Origin: SIG480 sp045533555
Lineage (GTDB): Bacteria; Bacillota; Clostridia; Oscillospirales; JAAYXM01
Reading direction: 5' to 3'
NCBI GenBank assembly: GCA_045533555.1
Contig: JAZSHZ010000134.1
Coordinates: 1-23,461 of the forward strand
Length of the DNA stretch: 23,461 bases
Shown here: piece after piece, positions 7,877-14,331 of the stretch
How positions within the stretch are numbered: position 1 is the first letter of the stretch
How the letters are laid out: each line of letters begins with the position of its first letter
Position numbers and translations under genes: made by a program
Notes under the pieces: model-generated
The model's input: only the letters and a program-made list of their open reading frames with translations
What the model was told of the DNA's origin: nothing
Database searches by the model: none

Positions 7877-10246
7877 TTAGTCTGCATAGATTACGCGAAT
7901 TACGTTATCCTTCTTGAAAATAAGATATCCACGGGCAGTTTTGTCGTCTTCCGCACCGTTAGGCTCGGCAGTAAACTGACCTGTGCTCTCCTTTGCGAAT
8001 GCTTTTGAATCGTAAGAGCCGATTGTTGCACTGTTACCAAAGAGAATACCTGCTTCAAGTATTTCGCAATCTGCAGGTGCGCTGTAAATAAGCATGGGCT
8101 TGCCTTCAACTGTTGTGAGTGCCGCAACGGGTGCTGCTTCGCCCTTTGTCGCAGATGTGAGAGTTACATTGCCCCATACATAGAATGTATAGCTCTTATT
8201 GTAGCTTACAATCTTATCGCCAAGCTTCCATGCCTTGAAGTCAGGGTTGTTGCTTGTTACCGTTACTTCGCTTCCGTAGGTTGCATCGCTTGTGATGACA
8301 GCTCCGTCAGCCGTTACCGTGAACTTTTCATCTGAATCATCATAGAGTGCTACTGCACGTGTGAGAGCATTGATTATTGCATTGTCATCAACACTCCATC
8401 CCGCAAATGCAAAACCTGTAAGGCTCGGATTTGCGATTTTCGAGGAGCCAAATGCTGTTCCTTTTTCTACATTCTTACTCTCGAGAAGTGTGCCGTTTCC
8501 GTTGTAGAAATATATCGGCACTTCCGTTGCATCTGCATCGGGAAGCTTTATGAACTCAGCATAAACTGCTGTATTGGTATTAAACTTAAATGTTTCGGTT
8601 TTCTCTGTTGAAAGAACAGTTCCTGCTCCGTTTCTCCAGTATGCAAATTCATAGCCTTCATTTGCTGTTGCAGTTGCTTCTACCGATGTTCCGATTGCAA
8701 CTTCGCCAACCGCGGGATATCCTGCCGCCGAAACACTGCCTGCAGTCGCATCACTTACAACAAATGTGAAGTTAACGAGTGTATCGGAAACTTCTTCACC
8801 CGGTTCTGCAGGTACGGGAGCAGTTACTTTAATATTGATTGTTCTTTCGTATGAATCCTCGCCCTGTGTTGCCGTTGCTATAATCTCTGCCGTACCTTCT
8901 GAAAGTCCCGTAACAACGCCGTTTGCGGAAACTTCTGCAACAGATGCATCACTCGCCTTTACCGAGTATGCTATTTTTACATTGGATGTCGCTTCTCCGT
9001 CACTCATAAGAGCGGACGTTGCGCTTACCGTTGCAGTTTCGCCGACTGCAATCTCTTCTGCACTTGAAGTTATGTCAATCATCGGAACAGAGCCTTCGCC
9101 GTTCTCGATAATAACCTGCTTGAATATCTGACGGTTCTTTGTTCCGTTGCCGTTACCGTCGCCGACTTTTGCAGATTTAAAAACAAGGATATACTCACCG
9201 GGTGTTGCAACGTCGATTGTTCCTACAGTGTCATCCTCCGCAGTTGTCTGCGTTGCCGAATAGAAGCACACCTCTCCGACGGGATCTTTTTTGACTATTT
9301 CCGCTGCACCTTCTTCGGGAGTTCCGAAATAGACGTTTGTTGTTCCGCCGTTGCCGTAACGAATGTGGTTAAGCTTAAGAGTATAACTTCCGCTCATCGG
9401 GATATAGACTCTAATTGCCCACCACGCGTTAAGACCGTACGCCGCCTCAACACCGTGTCCGCTTGAATTTTCCTGAACGAATGCAGAATTTGAGAATTCC
9501 TTATATGCCGTCTCAAATGCCCAGAAGCCGTTTGTGTCGCCAAACTCAACGACATCAACCCAAGAGCCTCCGGAAACCTTGTCCGTAATCATATTATAGA
9601 CAATTTTGATTCCCTCATCTTCACCATCTTCGGGAACAACAACATTCGTTCCGTCAAGGATGATTTCTTTGATATACTGGCGCGATCTTCCGCCCTCGCC
9701 GTTTGCTTCCGCCTTGAAAACAACCGTATATTTGCCCGGTGCAGATACTTTCACCGTTCCGATAGGAGAAACCGTTCCTGCTGACGTACTTTTATTTTCG
9801 TAGAAAGAAACCGATTTTACAGGTTCTCCCGCTGCCATAATTTCGGCAGGAGTGCTTGTCGCATCGCCAAAATAAACTCCGGCAGTTCCCGATGCAGAGC
9901 CGACACTATGCTTTATGCTGAGATCATACCAGCCCTCTTTCTCAACATATACAGTAACTGCCCACCACTGGTTGACTGCAAGAAACGCATTCGTTCCGTG
10001 GCCCTTGAGGTTACTTGTAATCGTGGCAGCGTTTGCATGCTTTCCGCCGAACTCCCACATTCCGTTAGTGTCATCCATTTTGACACCTTCGATACTTGAG
10101 TCATTTACTGCACCTTCATAAACCAAGTCATAAACTACCTTGACACCCGAGGGTGCGAGAGTTGCCGCAAATGTTGTCGGAAGAAGTCCGATAACAAGCG
10201 CCATAACAAGAATCGTTGCCAAAATTCTTCCAAAAGTTTTTTTCAT
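7877..10246 (-). CDS. Secreted multi-module protein: two binding-type modules, Big_2, two InlB/Flg_new-like repeats, conserved C-terminal domain
   Basis: This 789-aa protein starts at ATG 10246 behind AAGGAGAG. A signal peptide (1-27, cut near TTFA-AT) is followed by two beta-sandwich modules (about 31-197 and 212-383). They are close paralogues of the first two modules of the downstream lyase. A Big_2 Ig-like module (384-476) and two InlB B-repeat/Flg_new-like segments follow (about 490-568 and 572-640; motifs GYEFAYW and GFAFAGW). The C-terminal block (about 726-789) carries EAGILFG, GQFTAEPNG and ARGYLIF. The partial gene at the right window edge has the same C-terminal architecture. There is no catalytic motif, transmembrane segment, SLH or sortase motif, so it is probably a released or loosely bound glycan-binding or scaffold partner. 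It lies 39 bp after the fucosidase and 37 bp before the lyase, so the three are probably co-transcribed. The module names are from pattern recognition; the function is inferred. Confidence 0.85.
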   Translation of the reverse strand: MKKTFGRILATILVMALVIGLLPTTFAATLAPSGVKVVYDLVYEGAVNDSSIEGVKMDDTNGMWEFGGKHANAATITSNLKGHGTNAFLAVNQWWAVTVYVEKEGWYDLSIKHSVGSASGTAGVYFGDATSTPAEIMAAGEPVKSVSFYENKSTSAGTVSPIGTVKVSAPGKYTVVFKAEANGEGGRSRQYIKEIILDGTNVVVPEDGEDEGIKIVYNMITDKVSGGSWVDVVEFGDTNGFWAFETAYKEFSNSAFVQENSSGHGVEAAYGLNAWWAIRVYIPMSGSYTLKLNHIRYGNGGTTNVYFGTPEEGAAEIVKKDPVGEVCFYSATQTTAEDDTVGTIDVATPGEYILVFKSAKVGDGNGNGTKNRQIFKQVIIENGEGSVPMIDITSSAEEIAVGETATVSATSALMSDGEATSNVKIAYSVKASDASVAEVSANGVVTGLSEGTAEIIATATQGEDSYERTINIKVTAPVPAEPGEEVSDTLVNFTFVVSDATAGSVSAAGYPAVGEVAIGTSVEATATANEGYEFAYWRNGAGTVLSTEKTETFKFNTNTAVYAEFIKLPDADATEVPIYFYNGNGTLLESKNVEKGTAFGSSKIANPSLTGFAFAGWSVDDNAIINALTRAVALYDDSDEKFTVTADGAVITSDATYGSEVTVTSNNPDFKAWKLGDKIVSYNKSYTFYVWGNVTLTSATKGEAAPVAALTTVEGKPMLIYSAPADCEILEAGILFGNSATIGSYDSKAFAKESTGQFTAEPNGAEDDKTARGYLIFKKDNVIRVIYAD
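9102..10135 (-). repeat. Right copy of the same module-pair direct repeat
   Basis: Partner of the stretch at about 6712-7740, in the same orientation and about 2.39 kb away. It encodes the first two modules of the 789-aa secreted protein. The patchy level of identity fits duplication followed by partial divergence or gene conversion. Confidence 0.75.
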
Positions 10247-10285
10247 TTTGAATCTCTCCTTTTTGTTTTTTATCTGTCTTCGGGG

Positions 10286-11524
10286 TTATTTCTTTATATC
10301 TGCTCTCGCCACTCTGACGACATAGTCGTTTCCGTAGCGATATGGAGTAAAGTTTATTATCAGCGAGTTTCCGATTTTTTTCATCTCAAGCTCCTCACTG
10401 TTGTCCATCCACCTGACGTTTTCAACATCCGGATGGAAATCTTTAAATTCGACTTCGCCTGCAAACTTCTCTGCATCCATAATGGCATTCTCGTTTGCGC
10501 TGAATCGAAGTTTCGGACAAAAGAAATAAACGTGTTCATCGGATTTGAGAGCGTAACACGGAGTTTTCTCACTTCGGAGGAAAGGTCTTCCGTCATATAC
10601 TGCCTCGCCAAATTTATCCATCCATTTACCGATAATTTCAAGAATTGCAGCCGACATGCCATCGAGTCTTCCGTCCCCTGTCGGTCCTACATTGAGAAGA
10701 TAATTAAGACCTGCCGAACGTGTGTTGGAAAGTGCTTCTATAAGCACCTTCGGGGACTTGATATCATAATCCTTTGCAATGCCCCAATGGTTATTGATGC
10801 TGTCGCAAACCTCACCCGCAACATATTTTTTCATTCCCTCGCGGTCAATGGGCGTTCCGTCACCGCGCTCGCAGGTGACCGAGTCTATTTCAGGGTGACC
10901 AAGCTCACCGAGCTTTGTAAGCCCTGTGTTGTTTATTATCATGGCATCGGGCTGATGCTTTCTGATGAGAGCATAGAGCTCATCTTCCTGCCAAACATCC
11001 CCCTCGCCGGTTTTAGACCAGTTTCCGTCAAACCAGAGACCGCCGATTTTTCCATACCTTGTGCAAAGAATCTCAACGCTGTCTCGGAGATATTTGAGGT
11101 AGGAATCAAAATCGCCTTCAAAATCCTTGTGCCACCAGTCAAGGGTTGTGTGGTAAAGGAAAGGAACTATATCCTCCTCACGGCACGCATCCACAAATTC
11201 GCGGACAATGTCTCGTCCTGCCGCAGAGTGAGGAGCGTCATAGTCATTGAGCCCGCAAGTGTCGTAAAGAGAGAAGCCATCGTGATGGCGAGTGGTGAAG
11301 GTTATATATTTTGCACCGCTCTTCTTAATTTCCCGGACAAGCTCACGCATCGGGCGCGGGTTGAACTTATCCATAAGTTTCCGATATTCTTCATACTTCC
11401 ACTCATTGAGGTGGTACGTCCATTCTCCCTCTTCAAGCAAAGAGTAAAGACCGAAATGAAGAAAGATACCGAAACCGAGCTGCTCAAAATCCTTTATGTA
11501 TTGTTTCGCTTCGGGAATACCCAT
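10286..11524 (-). CDS. Alpha-L-fucosidase, glycoside hydrolase family GH29, probably cytoplasmic
   Basis: This 412-aa protein would release L-fucose from glycans or oligosaccharides by a retaining mechanism. GH29 hallmarks are clear. They include HFG at 23-25 in the first strand, TTRHHDGF at 77-84, the WFDG block with the expected nucleophile Asp166, an EVCDSINNHWG segment around Glu238 matching the family's conserved E-x-C...WG block, and LLNVGPTGDG near 276-285. The length is close to a catalytic domain with a short C-terminal beta domain. There is no signal peptide, so it should act inside the cell on imported oligosaccharides. The start at 11524 is supported by AAGGAGG 7-8 bases upstream. 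It is the first gene of the minus-strand operon, reads divergently from the AraC regulator, and sits behind a good sigma-A-like promoter. The family call is firm; the exact linkage specificity, or a related exo-activity on another sugar, cannot be decided from sequence. Confidence 0.92.
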   Translation of the reverse strand: MGIPEAKQYIKDFEQLGFGIFLHFGLYSLLEEGEWTYHLNEWKYEEYRKLMDKFNPRPMRELVREIKKSGAKYITFTTRHHDGFSLYDTCGLNDYDAPHSAAGRDIVREFVDACREEDIVPFLYHTTLDWWHKDFEGDFDSYLKYLRDSVEILCTRYGKIGGLWFDGNWSKTGEGDVWQEDELYALIRKHQPDAMIINNTGLTKLGELGHPEIDSVTCERGDGTPIDREGMKKYVAGEVCDSINNHWGIAKDYDIKSPKVLIEALSNTRSAGLNYLLNVGPTGDGRLDGMSAAILEIIGKWMDKFGEAVYDGRPFLRSEKTPCYALKSDEHVYFFCPKLRFSANENAIMDAEKFAGEVEFKDFHPDVENVRWMDNSEELEMKKIGNSLIINFTPYRYGNDYVVRVARADIKK

Positions 11525-11555
11525 CGCATTTCCTCCTTTTTACGGAAGTTTGATA

Positions 11556-11584
11556 TTGATTTATTTATAAACCTATGCTAAAAT
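11556..11584 (+). promoter_or_regulatory. Predicted sigma-A promoter of the AraC-family regulator
   Basis: TTGATT (11556-11561) and TAAAAT (11579-11584) are separated by exactly 17 bp, with a TG at the extended -10 position (TGCTAAAAT). The start would fall near 11591, just before the regulator gene. It overlaps the divergent fucosidase promoter almost completely, so the two should compete for RNA polymerase. Confidence 0.55.
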
Positions 11585-11592
11585 CGAGCCAA
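11564..11592 (-). promoter_or_regulatory. Predicted sigma-A promoter of the fucosidase operon
   Basis: On the minus strand TTGGCT (11587-11592) and TATAAA (11564-11569) are separated by exactly 17 bp. Transcription would start near 11557, leaving a leader of about 33 nt before the fucosidase ATG. A second possible extended -10, TGCTATACT, lies at 11600-11608 but lacks a good -35. The prediction rests on consensus match only. Confidence 0.55.
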
Positions 11593-11612
11593 AAGAGCAA
11601 GTATAGCACAGG

Positions 11613-12449
11613 GTGGTGACGAAAGTGTCCGTAGAGATAATAAAATCGGGAAAGTGGCAGTCTGTCGCAAACCGAATCCAAAATCCTCCAAAGCATATCC
11701 ACGAAGACTATTATCAGCTCATCTTTACCCAGAACTCGGTAGGAAAGCTTGTTCTGGAAGATGAGAGCTATCCCTTTAAGCCGGAGCATATTTATTTCAC
11801 GCCTCCGGGAGTTCGCCATACCTGCGCAAACAAGCGAACAACCCAGTATGTTATCTTTTATTTCAAGGTGCTTACGCCGGAACTTGCAGAGACCATAAAC
11901 TCCTTGCCACCGGAACTTGTACCTCATGACCTCATGTCATGCAAGCAGATGCTCAGCCAGGCGGCATATGAGTTTGCATCGGGAACGGAGTTTGGACGGC
12001 TTCGTGCCAATGCATATTTCGAGCTGTTTCTCTCTGCGGCTCTGGATGGATCTCCCATGTCTCTTTCCGCATCGAAGCAGGACGACCGTTCTATGGGAGA
12101 GATGAGCGAAAACGGAATCGACCGTGCGGCAAATTACATATATAATAATTTCTCCTCCGAAATATCCGTTGACCATCTTGTTGAAATATCAAATTTTGAG
12201 CGCAGACAGTTTTATCGTGTGTTCAAAGAAAAGTTCGGAACAACTCCAAATAAATATATAAACGAACTGCGGATAAACAAGGCGAAAGCCCTTCTTACAA
12301 GCACCAATATGCCGATGTCTGAAATTGCGACATACTGCGGTTTCAGCACCGAGCATTATTTCAGCAGAGTTTTTCACAATCATGAAAAAATTCCACCAAG
12401 TGAATATCGCAAAAAATCTGAAAAAAGCAATAAAGAAATCGTCTTTTAG
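11613..12449 (+). CDS. AraC-family transcriptional regulator
   Basis: A regulator of up to 278 aa with an N-terminal cupin-like sensor region (about 20-90; HIHEDYYQLIF and FTPPGVRHT are typical of AraC cupins). The C-terminal AraC DNA-binding domain (about 168-270) has two helix-turn-helix units: the first around 186-206 and the second around 235-257 (MSEIATYCGFSTEHYFSRVF). The sensor probably binds a sugar or oligosaccharide. It is divergent from the fucosidase operon with overlapping promoters, which makes that operon its most likely target. The start is uncertain. GTG occurs at 11613, 11616 and 11625; the last has a GGGTGG-like ribosome binding site 8-9 bases upstream, giving 274 aa, whereas the first has almost no Shine-Dalgarno sequence. 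GC content resembles the operon rather than the gene that follows. Confidence 0.9.
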   Translation: MVTKVSVEIIKSGKWQSVANRIQNPPKHIHEDYYQLIFTQNSVGKLVLEDESYPFKPEHIYFTPPGVRHTCANKRTTQYVIFYFKVLTPELAETINSLPPELVPHDLMSCKQMLSQAAYEFASGTEFGRLRANAYFELFLSAALDGSPMSLSASKQDDRSMGEMSENGIDRAANYIYNNFSSEISVDHLVEISNFERRQFYRVFKEKFGTTPNKYINELRINKAKALLTSTNMPMSEIATYCGFSTEHYFSRVFHNHEKIPPSEYRKKSEKSNKEIVF

Positions 12450-12474
12450 CCTTATATATTTCAAGTTTAACACT

Positions 12475-12515
12475 TGTGTAACAAAATGTCTTTGCATTTT
12501 TGTGACACGTTTTTT
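12475..12515 (+). terminator. Intrinsic terminator after the AraC gene
   Basis: An imperfect stem pairs 12475-12488 with 12495-12509 (one mismatch and one bulged T) around a 6-nt loop, and six T residues follow at 12510-12515. It lies 26 bp after the stop codon of the regulator. Confidence 0.6.
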
Positions 12516-12551
12516 CATTTCAGTCCACCAAACAAAATCTAAGAAACATTA

Positions 12552-12594
12552 AAAAGTCTGCAATAAAGCCATCTTAGGCACCTTGCAGACTTTT
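12552..12594. terminator. Second hairpin, possible bidirectional terminator or insulator
   Basis: A perfect 12-bp inverted repeat pairs 12552-12563 with 12583-12594. The 19-nt loop contains its own small GCC/GGC stem. The A-rich left end and T-rich right end give U-tracts in both directions. It separates the regulator from the isomerase-like gene. Confidence 0.5.
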
Positions 12595-12642
12595 AATTTT
12601 CGCACCTGATAATTATTGCATTTTTGCGAAATGTATGTTAGT

Positions 12643-12678
12643 ATAACCAAAAAAACATATCTGACAACGCTTGGTTAT
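12643..12678 (+). promoter_or_regulatory. Inverted repeat in the leader of the isomerase-like gene (candidate operator or hairpin)
   Basis: ATAACCAA (12643-12650) is mirrored perfectly by TTGGTTAT (12671-12678) with 20 bp between them. The left arm overlaps a possible -10 (TATAAC, 12642-12647). The right arm ends directly before the GGAGG ribosome binding site at 12680-12684. The element could be a repressor operator or an RNA stem affecting translation. No convincing -35 at 17 bp is visible. Confidence 0.35.
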
Positions 12679-12689
12679 CGGAGGTTTCT

Positions 12690-13472
12690 ATGCTGAAAAC
12701 AGGATTATGCTCTGTATCTTTCAAACAAAAATCGGTTACTGAAGTTATCTCTCTCACCAAACAAGCAAAGCTCGATGCAATAGAATGGATAGGAAATACC
12801 CATGTACCTGCAGGCGATATCAAGAACGCCCATAACGTCGGGCAAATGACTCGTAATGCCGGATTGGAACTCTCCTCATACGGCTCACTCTTTTATCTTG
12901 GAGAAAACGATGACATTGTTCCTCATCTCGAAACTGCCGCTGCACTTGGGACAAATTCAATGCGGATATGGGCTGGGAAAATCCCTTCCCGCGAATATTC
13001 TGAAAAAATGCGCGAAACAGTCGTTTTGGAATCAATAAAAATATGCGAGATTGCAAAAAAATATAATATAGCACTTTCTACAGAATGTCATAGCTCAAGT
13101 CTCACAGATTGCTTTGAAAGTCACCTTCTTTTCCTCCAAGAAGTCAACAGCCCAAACTTCAAAACGTATTGGCAAGAGCTTTTTTCTTTTTCCGAAGAAG
13201 AACAGTTATCTTGGCTTTCCAAAATTCATAATTCAGGCAAACTTACAAACATTCATATTTACCAATATGAAATTACCGACTCAGCAAGAATACGACAGCC
13301 TCTGTCTTTCGGTTTTACAAAGTGGCTTAAACGATTCGAATTTTTCAAGTCGGATGATATTCTTCACTATGCAATGCTAGAATTTGTCGGAGACTATACA
13401 ACAAAAAGCTTATTCGATGATGCAAAGACTCTGAGAGAACTTACATACTTCGATAACCATATTCAACTATAA
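12690..13472 (+). CDS. Sugar phosphate isomerase/epimerase-like TIM-barrel protein (xylose isomerase/AP-endonuclease 2 superfamily)
   Basis: A 260-aa protein starting at ATG 12690 behind GGAGG. It has the features of the sugar isomerase/epimerase TIM-barrel superfamily. These are an early IEWIG strand with Glu32, an STECHSSSL strand with Glu132 and His134, the NFKTYWQ motif near 156-162 found in a subgroup of these proteins, IHIYQYE around 188-194, and the terminal LEFVG with Glu231. The Glu residues are probable metal or catalytic ligands. It is cytoplasmic, and members interconvert ketoses or inositol/hexose derivatives; the substrate here is unknown. The gene is clearly AT-richer than its neighbours (for example 13021-13080) and is flanked by hairpin terminators, so it looks like an independent and possibly acquired transcription unit. 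Its position beside the fucosidase/AraC locus hints at a role in catabolism of the released sugar, but this is weak. Confidence 0.82.
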   Translation: MLKTGLCSVSFKQKSVTEVISLTKQAKLDAIEWIGNTHVPAGDIKNAHNVGQMTRNAGLELSSYGSLFYLGENDDIVPHLETAAALGTNSMRIWAGKIPSREYSEKMRETVVLESIKICEIAKKYNIALSTECHSSSLTDCFESHLLFLQEVNSPNFKTYWQELFSFSEEEQLSWLSKIHNSGKLTNIHIYQYEITDSARIRQPLSFGFTKWLKRFEFFKSDDILHYAMLEFVGDYTTKSLFDDAKTLRELTYFDNHIQL

Positions 13473-13658
13473 ATAATGCAACAAATCTGTGTTTTTCTTC
13501 AAAAACACAGATTTTATATCGACTTCGTGTGATTTATCGGAACACACCGCAAAATCTGCGAGTTTTGCGTTTGCTTTTGATATAACCGTTCCTTTCGCCG
13601 CCTGATTTCCTACGCCGTGACCTATGTAGCTTTCGGAGAATCCAGCGTTGATAAACAC
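13467..13658 (-). other. Short orphan reading frame, doubtful gene or gene remnant
   Basis: A 63-codon frame opens with GTG at 13658 directly after an in-frame TAG and has no evident ribosome binding site. The peptide contains SESYIGHGVGNQAAKGTVIS, which looks protein-like rather than random, but I cannot place it in a family. Its last 15 or so codons are encoded by the terminator hairpin of the convergent isomerase-like gene, and its end overlaps that gene by 6 bp. It could be a decayed fragment of a longer gene or part of a dispersed repeat. Confidence 0.15.
13483..13518 (+). terminator. Intrinsic terminator after the isomerase-like gene
   Basis: A perfect 14-bp stem pairs 13483-13496 with 13501-13514 around a CTTC tetraloop and is followed by a short T-rich stretch. 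It lies 10 bp after the stop codon. The symmetry could also stop minus-strand transcripts, though the U-tract on that side is poorer. Confidence 0.75.
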
Positions 13659-13687
13659 CTAAGTGAAACTTTGAATAATCAAACTAA

Positions 13688-13755
13688 TGTCACCTGTCAC
13701 AATCGTGGTTTTGGTTTGTTCTGCAAGAAGAAACTAATATTTGCGGCAGGTGACA
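13688..13755. repeat. 9-bp inverted repeat with about 50-bp loop
   Basis: TGTCACCTG at 13688-13696 is perfectly inverted as CAGGTGACA at 13747-13755. An AAACTAAT octamer also precedes each arm region in direct orientation (near 13681 and 13731). It may be a structural or protein-binding site within the gene-free spacer. Confidence 0.35.
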
Positions 13756-14080
13756 CTCGTTTTGAGAGTCGAGGTAAAGTTTGGTCTAACTGTGTCCGAA
13801 CGGGGCTGAATGGTAATTTTAGCTTGTCGATTTTTTCTGTGTTAGTCGGCTCGTTGGTCGGTTTTCGGTTGTCAAAGCCTGTCCTGTCAAGGCTTTCGAT
13901 TTTAAGACCGAGTTCAATGTATCAGCTCATAACCCGAAGGGGACGTTTTCGAGCGCTCGCGGTGCGAGATGAAGCGAGAAAAAAGGAGTGACAGCGAGCG
14001 ACAAGTGAGGCTCGGATGAGCCGAATCGTCGGGCACCGCAACAGGGCGTTGGTTCTCTTGCTTTTCTCCGCAACCATAAG

Positions 14081-14119
14081 AAAAGCCTTACTATCTCAAT
14101 GATAGCAAGGCTTTTTCTT
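14081..14119. terminator. Terminator-like hairpin in the spacer
   Basis: A 15-bp stem with a single A-C mismatch pairs 14081-14095 with 14101-14115 around a TCAAT loop. A T-rich tract follows on the plus strand and a shorter one on the minus strand. No gene directly upstream needs it, suggesting it is left from a lost gene or belongs to a repeat element. Confidence 0.5.
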
Positions 14120-14148
14120 TGTATTTCCAATGAGTTGCGCCATTCGTG

Positions 14149-14178
14149 TTTAGACGTGTTCAGACGGATTTAGTCGTA
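14149..14178. repeat. Three tandem 10-bp imperfect repeats
   Basis: The units are TTTAGACGTG (14149-14158), TTCAGACGGA (14159-14168) and TTTAGTCGTA (14169-14178). They share TTYAGWCG and are in phase with one DNA helical turn. No coding function is apparent. Confidence 0.4.
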
Positions 14179-14286
14179 TCTATTTGGGCGGCAACCGGGC
14201 GGCGAAAGCAAAAATAACGCCTACACCCCGTCGGCTCGCCGACGACTGAGAGGCAAAACATTCCCTGATTTATCAATATAAAAGTT

Positions 14287-14319
14287 CAACGGATGAGGCA
14301 TTTAAATCCTCATCCGTTG
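14287..14319 (-). terminator. Terminator after the 2588-aa lyase gene
   Basis: A perfect 12-bp stem pairs 14287-14298 with 14308-14319 around a 9-nt AT loop, starting 12 bp after the stop codon of the minus-strand gene. On that strand the stem is followed by AACTTTTAT. The plus strand has a TTTT run too, so the element may act in both directions. Confidence 0.65.
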
Positions 14320-14331
14320 TTTTGTCTTTAT

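Larger units (their letters stand above)
13659..14286. other. Gene-free spacer rich in short palindromes, possible remnant of a dispersed or mobile element
   Basis: No reading frame here has a plausible start, ribosome binding site and recognisable product. The stretch holds a long-loop inverted repeat (13688-13755), a 7-bp stem at 13874-13896, a GC-rich part around 13940-14040, a terminator-like hairpin at 14081-14115, a three-unit 10-bp repeat at 14149-14178, two GGGCGGC direct repeats near 14188-14206 and a GTCGGC/GCCGAC palindrome at 14230-14243. Base composition differs from both the AT-rich gene to the left and the coding DNA to the right. No transposase or integrase is visible. Confidence 0.4.

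Noticed and set aside
8540..8790. Internalin-like invasion role suggested by the InlB-type repeats
   Set aside because: These beta-grasp repeats are common spacers in Gram-positive surface proteins. There are no leucine-rich repeats and the context is polysaccharide degradation.
10433..11581. 382-codon plus-strand open frame opposite the fucosidase gene
   Set aside because: It is antisense to a clear GH29 gene, has no ribosome binding site or recognisable domain, and reflects third-position bias of the real gene.
13617..13991. 124-codon plus-strand frame in the spacer
   Set aside because: The composition is basic and low-complexity towards the end, there is no ribosome binding site or family resemblance, and it crosses several inverted repeats.
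13927..14130. 67-codon minus-strand frame in the spacer
   Set aside because: It reads through the terminator-like hairpin and GC-rich repeats with an unlikely peptide; this looks like a chance frame in repetitive DNA.
14180..14250. Integron attC or phage attachment site suggested by the palindromes
   Set aside because: No matching core sites, integrase gene or tRNA end could be found; the palindromes are short and may be chance.
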